Below, in pieces: positions 51,817 to 60,618 of a stretch of DNA of 64,000 nt. Both the position numbers and the translations under genes were made by a program. Below the pieces are notes generated by a model. The model had not been told where the DNA came from, made no database searches, and saw only the letters and a program-made list of their open reading frames with translations. Source of the stretch: Roseateles sp. YR242 (GTDB taxonomy: Bacteria; Pseudomonadota; Gammaproteobacteria; Burkholderiales; Burkholderiaceae_C); assembly GCF_900109745.1 (NCBI RefSeq), contig NZ_FOAV01000002.1, positions 473,729 to 537,728 on the forward strand, read 5' to 3'. Position 1 is the stretch's first letter. Each line of letters opens with the position of its first letter.

Positions 51817-52842
51817 TCAGTGCGTCAGGAAGCTGTTGAGCTGCTGCAACGTCTCTTGCGGTTGCTCCTCGGGGATGAAGTGGCCGGAGCCCACCATCTT
51901 GACCACCGTCAGGTCAGCGGCCTTCGGGGTGAGCACCGCCTTGAGCCAACCGTAGCCCGGACCGCCCAACGCGAGCACCGGCACACGGATAGGCCCGTAG
52001 CCGTTGTCATCCAGGATGTCCTGAGGGAAGGCCTGGTACCAGGCGTTGCCGGCCCGGATCGCGTCGCGTGAGGCATAGGCCTTGGCGTAGACCGCGCGGT
52101 CCTCGGCATTGATGGCGGATTCGTCCTGCAGCAGGTAGTGAAAGAACCAGGCCTGCTCGATGTACTGGCGTCCCTCCAGCAGGTCCTCCGGCAGCCCCTT
52201 GACCTGATGGAAGGCAAACCACCACAGGAAGGCAGGGTCATCGCCCAGCTTGTCGCCAAAGGTGCCCACGGGCGGCAGCAGCGGCAACTGCAGGAGGCCC
52301 TTGTCGGGATGGGCCACATCCAGCATCACCAGCTTGCGGGTCAGCGCCGGATGGTTGGCTGCGAACGCGTAGGCGACCTGCGCGCCGATGTCGTGCCCCA
52401 CCACGTCCACCGGCCCCAGGCCCAACTGAGCGACCAGGGCCGCGAGGTCCGCCGCCATCGACTTCTTTTCGTAGCCATCGGCAGGTTTGTCGCTACTACC
52501 CATGCCGCGCAGGTCCAGGGCGATCACACGATGGTGCTTCGCCAGTTCAGGCATCAGCTTGTGATACGACCACCAGGTCTCGGGCCAACCGGGAAGGAGA
52601 ACCACCGGACTGCCGCTGCCGCCCTCGACGTAGTGCAGACGCAGGCCGCGCACGGTGGCCGTGCCGTTGCGGAAGCCGGGCAGTTTCGCCACGAGGGTCT
52701 CGTCCCGGGTGTCGAAGCTGTTGATCAGCGCGGGTGTCATGACCGGTGCCGGCGTGGCGGCAGCCACCGGCAGCGCGATGGACCCCACAAGGGTCAAGGC
52801 CGCGAGCAATGCGGCGGCAGGAAAACGGCGAGTCTTTGTCAT
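51817..52842 (-). CDS. Exported alpha/beta hydrolase, epoxide hydrolase-like
   Basis: 341-residue hydrolase. Signal peptide cut near VAAATPA. The oxyanion motif is VLLPGWPETWWSYHKL, the nucleophile is Asp in VVGHDIGAQVAYAF (epoxide hydrolase/haloalkane dehalogenase type rather than Ser), and the catalytic His is in MVGSGHFIPEEQP. The cap contains FLWWFAFHQVKGLPEDLLEGR. GAGG eight bases before ATG fixes the start at 52842. It is divergent from a MocR regulator gene, which may control it. The natural substrate is unknown; export suggests detoxification of environmental epoxides or esters. Confidence 0.9.
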   Translation of the reverse strand: MTKTRRFPAAALLAALTLVGSIALPVAAATPAPVMTPALINSFDTRDETLVAKLPGFRNGTATVRGLRLHYVEGGSGSPVVLLPGWPETWWSYHKLMPELAKHHRVIALDLRGMGSSDKPADGYEKKSMAADLAALVAQLGLGPVDVVGHDIGAQVAYAFAANHPALTRKLVMLDVAHPDKGLLQLPLLPPVGTFGDKLGDDPAFLWWFAFHQVKGLPEDLLEGRQYIEQAWFFHYLLQDESAINAEDRAVYAKAYASRDAIRAGNAWYQAFPQDILDDNGYGPIRVPVLALGGPGYGWLKAVLTPKAADLTVVKMVGSGHFIPEEQPQETLQQLNSFLTH

Positions 52843-53090
52843 GGCGAACCTCGTTCGGGAAGGGCGTGTTGCCCGGTGTTGTCGGACCCCGAAGCGTGCG
52901 GGCGATCCCGTCGCCGGACACATCCCGGACGGGAGAGTGCCCATTGCCCCCGTCGTCCCTGCCATTTCTGTGAAACCGTGGGCGACCGTGTGGTACAGAT
53001 GCGGGTACAGATTCGCAGGACAGTTGGACCGCTGTCCCGCCAGGCGTTGGGAGATGTCATAGTCAGGCACCAGACTCTTTGAATACGGAC

Positions 53091-54497
53091 ATGGCGATTT
53101 CCCTGGCACAAACGCTGGCTGACTCCATCCAGCGGCAGATCGGCGAAGGTGCCTACAAGACCGGCGAAAAGCTGCCCTCCCTGCGCGAGGTGGCGCATAA
53201 GCACGAGTACTCCAAGAACACCGTGGTGGCGGCCTTTGAGACGCTGGTCTCGCGTGGCGTCATCGAGCCGCGCCGTGGCAGCGGCTATTACGTGCGCACC
53301 GCCGCCGCCCAGCCTCAGGAGGAGGACGGTGCCGGCCTGCGCAACGCCATGGACATCGTCTGGCTGATGCGCGAGCAACTCAAGACGGAGCCGGGCACCT
53401 TGTCGGTGGGGGATGGCTATCCGCCGGTCGAATGGCTGGCCGACTCCAGGCTGGACAAGTATTACCACAAGGTCGTGCGAACCGGCCTCGGGGCCCTGTT
53501 CCGCTACGGCAGCCGTTTCGGCTACACACCGCTGCGCCAGCATCTGGTGACCAAGCTGGCGGACATCGGCATCGATGTGGAGGCGCGCCAGATCGTGCTG
53601 ATGCATGGCGCCAACCAGGCCATGGACATCATCATCCGGCGCTTCGTCACGCCCGGCGCCGTGGTGCTGGTGGACGACCCGGGCTACTACCCGCTGTTCG
53701 GCAAGCTGAAATTCGCCGGCGCGACCATCGTCGGCGTGCCGCGGTTGGTGGACGGCCCGGACGTGGAGGCCCTGGAACGCCTGGTGGAGTTGCACCGGCC
53801 CCGACTGTTCTTCACCCAGTCCGTGGCCCACAACCCGACCGGCTCGGACATCACCCCCGCCAAGGCCTTCCGGGTGATGCAGATAGCGCAGAAATCCGGC
53901 CTGATCGTGGTGGAGAACGATCCGCTGGCGGATTACAAGCCGGTGTCGGCGCCGCGACTGGCCGCGCTGGACCAGCTCGAACGCACGGTGTATGTGGGCA
54001 GCTTCTCCAAGTCGTTCTCGGCCGCACTGCGTGTGGGCTTTGTTGCCTGCAGCCCGGACCTGGCCAGCGACCTGGCGGACATCAAGGCGCTCACCCACGT
54101 GAGCAGCTCCGAGTTTTGCGAACGCACGGTGGACGTGATCCTCAGCGAGCAGCACTTCGAGCGCTATGTGGCCGGCCTGCGGCAACGGCTGGCAGAGGCG
54201 ACCACCAGCGCGCTGAAGGTGTTCGATGACCTGGGGGCGGAAGTGTTCGCCCGCCGGCCGGAGTCACTGTACCTCTGGGCCGCACTACCCGGTGTGGACG
54301 ATACGGCGGCGTTTGCAGAACGCATGCTGGAACGCCGCATCGTGATGGCGCCAGGCAAGGTCTTCAGCGTGGATTCAAGCGTGCCCTCACGCTGGTCGCG
54401 CTTCAACGTCGGTGCTGTCATCGATCCACGCTTTGCGCAGGCGGTGCGGGAGCTCACCGCTGGGAAGCGTGGCCGGCAGGGAACCTCTGCCGCCTGA
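53091..54497 (+). CDS. MocR-type GntR/aminotransferase regulator
   Basis: 468-residue regulator. Residues 1-70 are a GntR winged helix (YKTGEKLPSLREVAHKHEYSKNTVVAAFETLVSRGVIEPRRGSGYYV) and the rest is a fold-type I PLP domain. The PLP-binding lysine is in YVGSFSKSFSAALRVGF, and NPTGSDITP is the family's NPTG site. MocR proteins sense PLP or amino-acid adducts and usually control a divergent or downstream gene: here the alpha/beta hydrolase (divergent, 248 bp) or the binding protein 53 bp downstream. The ATG at 53091 is preferred to a TTG four codons earlier. Confidence 0.93.
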   Translation: MAISLAQTLADSIQRQIGEGAYKTGEKLPSLREVAHKHEYSKNTVVAAFETLVSRGVIEPRRGSGYYVRTAAAQPQEEDGAGLRNAMDIVWLMREQLKTEPGTLSVGDGYPPVEWLADSRLDKYYHKVVRTGLGALFRYGSRFGYTPLRQHLVTKLADIGIDVEARQIVLMHGANQAMDIIIRRFVTPGAVVLVDDPGYYPLFGKLKFAGATIVGVPRLVDGPDVEALERLVELHRPRLFFTQSVAHNPTGSDITPAKAFRVMQIAQKSGLIVVENDPLADYKPVSAPRLAALDQLERTVYVGSFSKSFSAALRVGFVACSPDLASDLADIKALTHVSSSEFCERTVDVILSEQHFERYVAGLRQRLAEATTSALKVFDDLGAEVFARRPESLYLWAALPGVDDTAAFAERMLERRIVMAPGKVFSVDSSVPSRWSRFNVGAVIDPRFAQAVRELTAGKRGRQGTSAA

Positions 54498-54550
54498 ACT
54501 CTCCCGGATGGGGGGGCTCGCCCTCGCTGGAAAGTTGAGGGGCCGCGGAC

Positions 54551-55825
54551 GTGCTTACACTGCGCCGCGTGAAAACACTCGTCTGTCTGCTTGCGGCCCT
54601 TCCACTGTCTGCGTTCGCGGCGCCTGCTGTCCCGGTGACAGTGGCGCCAGCGCCGGTGCGCATTGGCCTGATCACCGACGGCTCCGGTGTCTTTGCCGAC
54701 CTGGATGGCCCGGCGGGTGCGGACGCCGTGAAGATGGCGGTCGAGGACTTTGGTGGCCGCGTCCTCGGACGCCCCGTCGAAGTGGACTACTTCGACCACC
54801 AGAACCGCGCCGAACTGGCGGCGGCCAAGGCGCGAGAGTGGTTTGACCGCTCCGGCCTGGGGCTGCTCATCGGCGGCACGAATTCAGCGGCCAATCTGGC
54901 GATGTCTCAGGTCGCCAGGGATAAACACCGCCTCATGATTTCGGTGGGGGGTGCCACCTCGGCGCTGACCGGGGAACAATGTTCCCCCTACCTGGTCCAG
55001 TGGTCTCACAACACCTACGCGCTGGCCAAGGGGACCGCTGAGGCCATGGTGCGCAAAGGCGGCAAACGCTGGTTCTTCCTGGAGGCGGACTACGCCTTCG
55101 GCAAGGCCCTGCACGCCGACGCCACGCAGGTGCTGCAGGCCCTGGGCGGCTCGGTGGCAGGCACAGCCCGCCATCCACTGGGCGCTGCGGACTTCTCCTC
55201 CTTCATCCTGCAGGCGGCGAGCAGCCAGGCCGACGTACTGGCCCTGGCCAATGCCGGGCAGGACGCCGTCAACGCGGTGCGGTCTGCCCAGGAGTTCGGT
55301 GTCACCCCGCGCCTGAAGCTGGCGGGGCTGCTGATGTTCGTCACCGACATCCATGCGCTGGGCCTGCCCGCGACCCAGGGCATGCTGCTGACAGACAGCT
55401 GGTACTGGAGCCGCGACGACAACTCGCGCGCCTGGGCGGCGCGCTTCTTCAAGCGCTGGAAGCGCATGCCGACCTCCCTGCAGGCGGCCGACTATTCGGC
55501 CGCCTGGCAATACCTGCACGCCGTGCAGACGGCAGGCACAGACCAGGCCGATGCCGTGCTGGCCGCGCTGCGCAACCGCCGCATGAAGGACATGTATGTG
55601 ACGGACGGCTGGGTCCGCGCCGATGGGACACTGGTCCACGACATGTACCTGCTCAAGGTCAAGGCACCCGCCGAATCCAAGGCGCCGTGGGACTATTACC
55701 AGCCCATTGGCACGCTCACCGGAGAGACGGCGTGGCGCACACAGGCAGACAGCCACTGCCCGCTGTGGACCGCCAGCGCGAAGGCGCCTGTCGCTTCGAC
55801 GACGCCTGCACTGCCTGGCCGCTAA
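54551..55825 (+). CDS. Periplasmic amino-acid/amide-type ABC substrate-binding protein, orphan
   Basis: 424-residue Peripla_BP_6 (LivJ/UrtA-type) binding protein. The signal peptide ends near SAFAAP; the mature part starts PVRIGLITDGSGVFADLDGPAGADAVKMAVEDFGG, and the family's LLIGGTNSAANLAMSQVA and YAFGKALHADATQVLQALGG follow. GTG start with GAGGGG eight bases upstream. No permease or ATPase genes are near, so it is either an orphan receptor using another transporter or feeds a sensor. Its TAA stop is the first three bases of the hairpin element at 55823. Confidence 0.88.
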   Translation: MLTLRRVKTLVCLLAALPLSAFAAPAVPVTVAPAPVRIGLITDGSGVFADLDGPAGADAVKMAVEDFGGRVLGRPVEVDYFDHQNRAELAAAKAREWFDRSGLGLLIGGTNSAANLAMSQVARDKHRLMISVGGATSALTGEQCSPYLVQWSHNTYALAKGTAEAMVRKGGKRWFFLEADYAFGKALHADATQVLQALGGSVAGTARHPLGAADFSSFILQAASSQADVLALANAGQDAVNAVRSAQEFGVTPRLKLAGLLMFVTDIHALGLPATQGMLLTDSWYWSRDDNSRAWAARFFKRWKRMPTSLQAADYSAAWQYLHAVQTAGTDQADAVLAALRNRRMKDMYVTDGWVRADGTLVHDMYLLKVKAPAESKAPWDYYQPIGTLTGETAWRTQADSHCPLWTASAKAPVASTTPALPGR

Positions 55826-55871
55826 GGAAGCTTTGCATCACTCCCGCGAGGCGTTATGCAGAGGTTCCCTA
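55823..55871. repeat. 3' inverted-repeat element, copy C
   Basis: A 49-bp element. The left end reads TAAGGAAGCTTTGCATCACT and the right end, on the minus strand, TAGGGAACCTCTGCATAACG. The two pair through GGAA, TGCAT and AC blocks, leaving TCCCGCGAGGC in the loop. Its first three bases are the stop codon of the binding-protein gene. It is the most symmetrical of the three copies. The rest of 55872-56145 shows no gene; only the leader of the LuxR gene. Confidence 0.7.
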
Positions 55872-56145
55872 ATGGTCGGTTCCAGCATCCGGGCACATCC
55901 AGGAGCGGCTGCGCATGGGAGCCTTTTGCACCGGCGATGCGTCCTGGCAACACCTGGCCCCGGCCATCTACCCCGTTGGAGAGAGTACTTCCATCGTCAT
56001 GGGGATGAGGTGACAGTGCTCAGACAGCCTATTCGCAGGCGTCCAGAACTGTTCCGTTCAACTGTACCTTTTTGATTGGCACAGTTTGAATACAGTTTGT
56101 GCATACGAAAGCAGTCCGTATCTCTTCTTCTACTGGAGTCGCGCG

Positions 56146-56793
56146 ATGTTGCAGGCACAAATGAATTCTTCTCTCAAGGTCCAGGTCCGTCACGGTTATC
56201 CGCTCATGAAGCAGGCGCTGGAAGCCCTGCTGATGACCATCCCAGGCGTGACGCTGTGTGGGGAACCCACCCGCCATTCGCAAGGGCTCTCGATGCCCGA
56301 TGTCGTCATTGCGGATGAAGATGGCGCGCTGCGTCTGGCCGCGTCCGACACGCGGGCACGCGTCATTGCGATCTGCCACACCGCCCGTGAAGCCGAGGTC
56401 CGGCGCGTGCTGGCCGCCGGGGTCCGTGGGTACGTGGTGCTGGGTGACGATGTTGCCGAGCTGATCGAATGCCTGCAGGCCGTGGCCCGCGGTGGCCGCC
56501 ACATCTGCCGCGCCGCCGCACGCTGCATTGCGGACGGTTATGGCAGGGACGAACTCACCCGCCGCGAGCAGGAGGTGCTGGACCTGCTGACGGAAGGCCT
56601 GTGCAACAAGAACATCGCGCGGCGCATGGCCATCGCCGAGGGCACGGTGAAGACCTACGTCAAGGCCGTGCTGGGCAAGCTGGAGGCACGCACGCGCGCC
56701 CATGCAGTCACCGTTGCCCTGCAGCGCGGCATGGTGACGCAGCTGCCGATGGTGGGCTTCGCGTCCACCCCACGGCACGCCATGGCTGCCTGA
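56146..56793 (+). CDS. Orphan LuxR/NarL-type response regulator with degenerate receiver
   Basis: 215-residue regulator. The receiver-like half keeps the overall pattern (YPLMKQALEALLMTIPGVTLCGE, PDVVIADEDGAL with a possible acceptor Asp, AAGVRGYVVLGDDVAELIECLQAVARGG) but lacks the usual N-terminal acidic pair. The C-terminal LuxR HTH is intact: LTRREQEVLDLLTEGLCNKNIARRMAIAEGTVKTYVKAVLGKL. GGAG seven bases before the ATG at 56146 sets the start. No kinase is adjacent; the HisKA_3 propeller kinase about 5 kb away is a possible partner. Confidence 0.88.
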   Translation: MLQAQMNSSLKVQVRHGYPLMKQALEALLMTIPGVTLCGEPTRHSQGLSMPDVVIADEDGALRLAASDTRARVIAICHTAREAEVRRVLAAGVRGYVVLGDDVAELIECLQAVARGGRHICRAAARCIADGYGRDELTRREQEVLDLLTEGLCNKNIARRMAIAEGTVKTYVKAVLGKLEARTRAHAVTVALQRGMVTQLPMVGFASTPRHAMAA

Positions 56794-56831
56794 CGGCACT
56801 TCTGTCGACCGCAGCGGTCTGCTGACGGTCA

Positions 56832-56843
56832 CCCCCCCCCCCC
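56832..56843. repeat. Run of twelve cytosines
   Basis: A homopolymer of 12 C lies 39 bp after the stop of the LuxR gene, in the spacer before the next small ORF. Such tracts are prone to slippage and to sequencing error, so its exact length should be treated with care. Confidence 0.8.
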
Positions 56844-56962
56844 GCAAGACTGGAACTCGAGGGCGCTCTCAATGGGAGCAGCGCTTCGGAGACGCTCGTC
56901 CTGCGACCGAGTCGGAAATCCACGGCGCCGCCCACCCTGAGGCGCTGCCCAAAGGAATGACC

Positions 56963-57214
56963 ATGCAGACGCACCAGCGCATCCTCCCTGTTCTCCTGGC
57001 CCGTGCCGGGCGACCCACCTTCAGCCGCTGCGCCGTCGCGCTGCTGATGCTGGCGTTGTCCGGCTCCCGGGTTCTGGCCGACGCGGGCGGCCCGGCCTGC
57101 CTCAGCTGCTCCGGCCTGCCGGGAAGCTCGCTCTCGTATCTCGCCTCGGTGTCGCTGGAATGGGCCGCAGCAGCATGGCTGCTGGCGATGCGCCAACAGC
57201 GCGACCTTGGCTGA
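56963..57214 (+). CDS. Small exported hypothetical protein
   Basis: 83-residue protein with a basic N-terminus, a hydrophobic signal-like segment (CAVALLMLALSGSRVLADAGG), a short mature part with ACLSCSG, and a second hydrophobic patch (LEWAAAAWLLAM). AAAGGA lies seven bases before the ATG at 56963 (another ATG two codons earlier is too close). I do not recognise it. The 217-bp gap that follows, up to the epoxide hydrolase gene, holds nothing else I can support. Confidence 0.45.
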   Translation: MQTHQRILPVLLARAGRPTFSRCAVALLMLALSGSRVLADAGGPACLSCSGLPGSSLSYLASVSLEWAAAAWLLAMRQQRDLG

Positions 57215-57431
57215 ATGAAGCGAGGTGCGGTGAGGCATGGATCGTTTCCCGTGATGAATGATGAATTTACCGCTGCCTCTTTTTCAGGAGGACCGTCCTT
57301 CCTATTCTGGCGATCTCGCTCCCTCGTACGGGGTGCATGCCGATGCCCGACAGGCAGACGCTGCAACCAGGCTCATCCATAACGATCAAGCCGCGCTCTT
57401 GCGGCGCTCAAAAACCACCAGGAACCCTTTC

Positions 57432-58733
57432 ATGTCCGACCCCCAATTTGATCTGCCCCGAGAAGATATGTCGCGCCGCAACGTGCTGCGTGGACTGTTC
57501 CAGGGCACCGCGGCCGCCGCGCTGGCCGCCACCCTCCCGTCAGTGGCGGAAGCGGCGCCCTCCCCCGTTGCACTGCCGGCCGCCACCGATGAGCTTGTGC
57601 CGTTCAAGGTAGCCGTGCCGCAACGTGCAATAGACGATCTGCACCGGCGCCTGGCGATGACCCGCTGGCCCGACGCAGGCACCGTGAGCGACTGGTCCCA
57701 GGGCGTTCCGCTGGATGCGGCCAAGACGCTGGTGGGCCACTGGCAGAGCCGTTACGACTGGCGCAAGTTCGAGCGCAAGCTCAATGCGCTGCCGCAATAC
57801 CGCACCCGAATTGACGGGCTGGGCATCCACTTCATCCATGTGAAGTCCAAGCATGCGAATGCGCTGCCCATCATCCTCACCCATGGATGGCCAGGTTCGG
57901 TGACGGAGTTCCTCAAGGTCATCGGCCCGCTCACGGACCCGACCGCTTTTGGTGGCCGCGCGGAGGACGCCTTCCACGTTGTCATCCCGTCGATGCCGGG
58001 TTTTGGCTGGTCGGACAAACCCACCGAGACCGGCTGGAATGTCGTACGGACCGCGCAGGCGTGGGGCGTGCTCATGCAGCGGCTGGGCTACACGAAGTGG
58101 GTGGCCCAGGGGGGCGACTGGGGTTCGGGCGTGACGCATGCGCTGGGGCACGTCCGCCCGGATGGGCTGGTGGCGGCCCACGTCAACTGGCCGCTGGTGT
58201 TCCCGCAGCAGCTCCCGGAGCATCCGACGCCAGAAGAGAAAGCCGCCATGGATGCAGCCGCCAAGTTCTCGGGTGATCAGTTCGGCTACTTCCAGGAGCA
58301 GGCCACTCGCCCGCAGACCGTGGGCTACCCGCTGACCGACTCCCCGGTGGGCCAGGCCATGTGGATCTACGAGAAGTTCCAGGCCTGGACCGACAACCAG
58401 GGCCGGCCGGAGGATGCGCTGACGGTGGACGAGATGCTGGACAACATCTCGCTGTACTGGTTCACCGAGACGGCGGCGTCCTCTGCGCGCATTTACTGGG
58501 AGAACACCCGCCATGGCGGTGGTTTCGATGCCGGCCGCATCGAGCTGCCGATGGCCGCGACCATCTTCCCGAAGGAGATCTACCGCGCGCCCAAGGCTTG
58601 GGCTCAGGCGCACTGGCCAAACCTTCTCTACTGGAATGAAGTCGATCGCGGCGGCCACTTCGCCGCCTTCGAGCAGCCCCAGCTGTTCTCGGAAGAACTG
58701 CGCAAGGCCTTCCGCAGCGTTCGCGGCGCCTGA
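57432..58733 (+). CDS. Epoxide hydrolase of the EHN family, Tat-exported
   Basis: 433-residue alpha/beta hydrolase. The N-terminus has a twin-arginine signal (DMSRRNVLRGLFQGTAAAAL). An EHN (epoxide hydrolase N-terminal) domain follows (FKVAVPQRAIDDLHRRLAMTRWPD..WSQGVPLDAAKTLVGHWQSRYDW), then HGWPGSVTEFLKVI (oxyanion loop), the nucleophile Asp in VAQGGDWGSGVTHAL, and the catalytic His in DRGGHFAAFEQP. Length and layout match the microsomal-type bacterial epoxide hydrolases. AGGAACCCTTTC precedes the ATG at 57432. It is followed 67 bp later by an NTF2-like gene, possibly in the same operon. Confidence 0.93.
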   Translation: MSDPQFDLPREDMSRRNVLRGLFQGTAAAALAATLPSVAEAAPSPVALPAATDELVPFKVAVPQRAIDDLHRRLAMTRWPDAGTVSDWSQGVPLDAAKTLVGHWQSRYDWRKFERKLNALPQYRTRIDGLGIHFIHVKSKHANALPIILTHGWPGSVTEFLKVIGPLTDPTAFGGRAEDAFHVVIPSMPGFGWSDKPTETGWNVVRTAQAWGVLMQRLGYTKWVAQGGDWGSGVTHALGHVRPDGLVAAHVNWPLVFPQQLPEHPTPEEKAAMDAAAKFSGDQFGYFQEQATRPQTVGYPLTDSPVGQAMWIYEKFQAWTDNQGRPEDALTVDEMLDNISLYWFTETAASSARIYWENTRHGGGFDAGRIELPMAATIFPKEIYRAPKAWAQAHWPNLLYWNEVDRGGHFAAFEQPQLFSEELRKAFRSVRGA

Positions 58734-58800
58734 ATGCTCGACAACTTCCGCATGTTTGTCCTTTCCAACGTCTCCCCAAACTCACACGCAAGGTGATCTC

Positions 58801-59181
58801 ATGACAACCGCCCTTCAACTCCTGAAGTCCTACCTCGACAACGTGCGCGACCCCATCGCCGCGTCCGCCCTCTTCGCCGAGGACGGCGTGCTGGAGCTGC
58901 CCACCATCAAGGTCCACGCCCAGGGCCATGCCGCGATCCAGGGCCTGATCAGCGGGCTGCTCAAGCAGGTGCCGGATTTCAGGTTCAAGGACCTCAAGGT
59001 ATGGATCGACACACCGGACAAGGCCTTCGGCGAGTACTCGGTCGAGGCCGTCGTCAGCAGCACCGGCAAGCTCTATAAGCAGACCTACGCCGGCGTGCTG
59101 CTGGCCGAGGGCGGCAAGATCAAGCTGCTGCGCGAAGCGCTGGACACCGCTGCCGCGGCCCGCGCCTTCGCCAAGGACTGA
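58801..59181 (+). CDS. SnoaL/NTF2-like protein
   Basis: 126-residue protein of the NTF2/ketosteroid-isomerase fold: an N-terminal helix (TALQLLKSYLDNVRDPIAASALFAEDGVLELP), QGHAAIQGLISGLLKQVPDF, and four strands (FRFKDLKVWIDTPDKAFGEYSVEAVVSS, YKQTYAGVLLAEGGKIKLLREALD). AAGG sits before the ATG. These folds act as isomerases, cyclases, hydrolases or ligand carriers; limonene-type epoxide hydrolases share the fold, which is notable next to an epoxide hydrolase gene. The function cannot be fixed from sequence alone. Confidence 0.88.
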   Translation: MTTALQLLKSYLDNVRDPIAASALFAEDGVLELPTIKVHAQGHAAIQGLISGLLKQVPDFRFKDLKVWIDTPDKAFGEYSVEAVVSSTGKLYKQTYAGVLLAEGGKIKLLREALDTAAAARAFAKD

Positions 59182-59334
59182 CTCTCGCGGTTGATTTGAG
59201 CGGGAATAACCAAAGAGATATTCGCCTTCAGCTTGCATAGCTGCATGTTTTTCAGCGCCGTTCCAATGCACAGCTGATCACGTTCGGCCCCCCACGCGCC
59301 GGCAACGTGAATGTGCAGTTCGACTTCTGATGGC

Positions 59335-60354
59335 TCACTCGGCCGTTATTCCCGCCACCTCGATCACGCCGCGCCACCGCTGCACCTCCGAGTTCCAGAA
59401 GGCACCAAATGCCTTCGGGCCTCGTGGGTCCACGCGGAACCCCAGATCCTGGCTCTTTTTCGCCACCTCTGGCACCTGCCGGATCTGAACAAATTCAGCA
59501 CCCAGTTTGTCGACGACCAGGTCCGGCGTCCCTGCCGGCACCATCACCGCTGTCCATTGCTCTGCATTGAGCGTGGGCATCCCGGCTTCCGCCGTGGTTG
59601 GCACATTCGGCACCTGCGGGTGACGCTGGGCCGTGCCAATCGCAATCGCCCGGAGCTTTCCTGCCTTCACAAACGGGATCGACTCCGGAAAGTTGCTGAA
59701 GATCACATCCACTTGCCCGGCGATCAGGTCCGTCAATGACGGCGAGCCGCCCTTGTAGGGCACATGCAGGATGTTGGTTGCATTGAGTTGGTTGAACACG
59801 GCCAGCGACAGGTGAGACGGTGTGCCAATGCCGCTGGACCCGGCGTTCAAGGAGCGCGCTTTCGCCGCCGCCACCAGGTCCGCCAGGGTCTGCACCTTGC
59901 TGTCGGCCGGCACCACCACCAGCACTGGGGTGCCCGCCAGCAGCGCCACCGGCTTGAGGTCCTTGTCCCAGTCGATCTTCGAGCGCCCCTTGAAGAGGGT
60001 GGCATTGACCGAGTGCGTCATGTTCACCGCGAGCAGCGTCGTACCGTCGGCCGTGGACCGCGCGGCGTATTCGACGCCGGCCATCGCCCCTGCCCCAGGC
60101 TTGTTCTCGACGATCACATTGACGTTCAAGCGCTCACTCAGTTGCTGCGCCATCTGGCGCGCCATGACATCGGTCAGGCCACCGGGCGTGAAGGGCACCA
60201 CGTACCGGATCGTCGCGCCGGGCTTGGGGAAGGGGCTGGGGTCACTCCATGCGAGCGGCGCGGCCAGCATGAGGGCCGAGCCCATCATGGAGCGGCGGGA
60301 GATGCCACGAACAGGCGTGGAAGTGGACGGGATGGGTAGGGTCGAGCTCGTCAT
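59335..60354 (-). CDS. Bug-family (TctC) periplasmic solute receptor
   Basis: 339-residue extracytoplasmic receptor of the Bug/TctC family, greatly expanded in Burkholderiales. The N-terminus carries a Tat-like signal (SRRSMMGSALMLAAPLAWSDP); the mature protein shows PGATIRYVVPFTPGGLTDVMARQMAQQLSERL, VENKPGAGAMAGVEYAARSTADG, and GIGTPSHLSLAVFNQL with HVPYKGGSPSLTDLIAGQVD. Bug proteins bind carboxylates or aromatic acids for TTT transporters or as sensors. No tctAB genes are near. The start could also be five codons upstream. Confidence 0.92.
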   Translation of the reverse strand: MTSSTLPIPSTSTPVRGISRRSMMGSALMLAAPLAWSDPSPFPKPGATIRYVVPFTPGGLTDVMARQMAQQLSERLNVNVIVENKPGAGAMAGVEYAARSTADGTTLLAVNMTHSVNATLFKGRSKIDWDKDLKPVALLAGTPVLVVVPADSKVQTLADLVAAAKARSLNAGSSGIGTPSHLSLAVFNQLNATNILHVPYKGGSPSLTDLIAGQVDVIFSNFPESIPFVKAGKLRAIAIGTAQRHPQVPNVPTTAEAGMPTLNAEQWTAVMVPAGTPDLVVDKLGAEFVQIRQVPEVAKKSQDLGFRVDPRGPKAFGAFWNSEVQRWRGVIEVAGITAE

Positions 60355-60618
60355 GAACCAGCATCGCATGGGAGCTCGTCTGGGGATCAGAGGGTAGGCC
60401 GCAGTTCTCTGGAATTTCGGTGCATGACGATCGGTGGAATTCACATATGGCGTGGAGGTGGGGCACGGCAGCGGAAGTCATTCGCCGCGCCGGTTTGTCG
60501 CAGCCTCATGCAGTTCGTCAGCCTGCTGCGGCGTTGCAGCGCGAACCGCTCGCCAGAGGAACTACGCCTGCCGATCATGCGGCGCTTAGATTCAGCACCG
60601 ATCTCTGGAGGAGCGACC

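Noticed and set aside
60424-60618. N-terminal extension of the CPBP protease gene
   Set aside because: The in-frame upstream region overlaps the promoter of the divergent Bug gene and lacks a ribosome-binding site, whereas GGAGGAG sits directly before TTG 60619.
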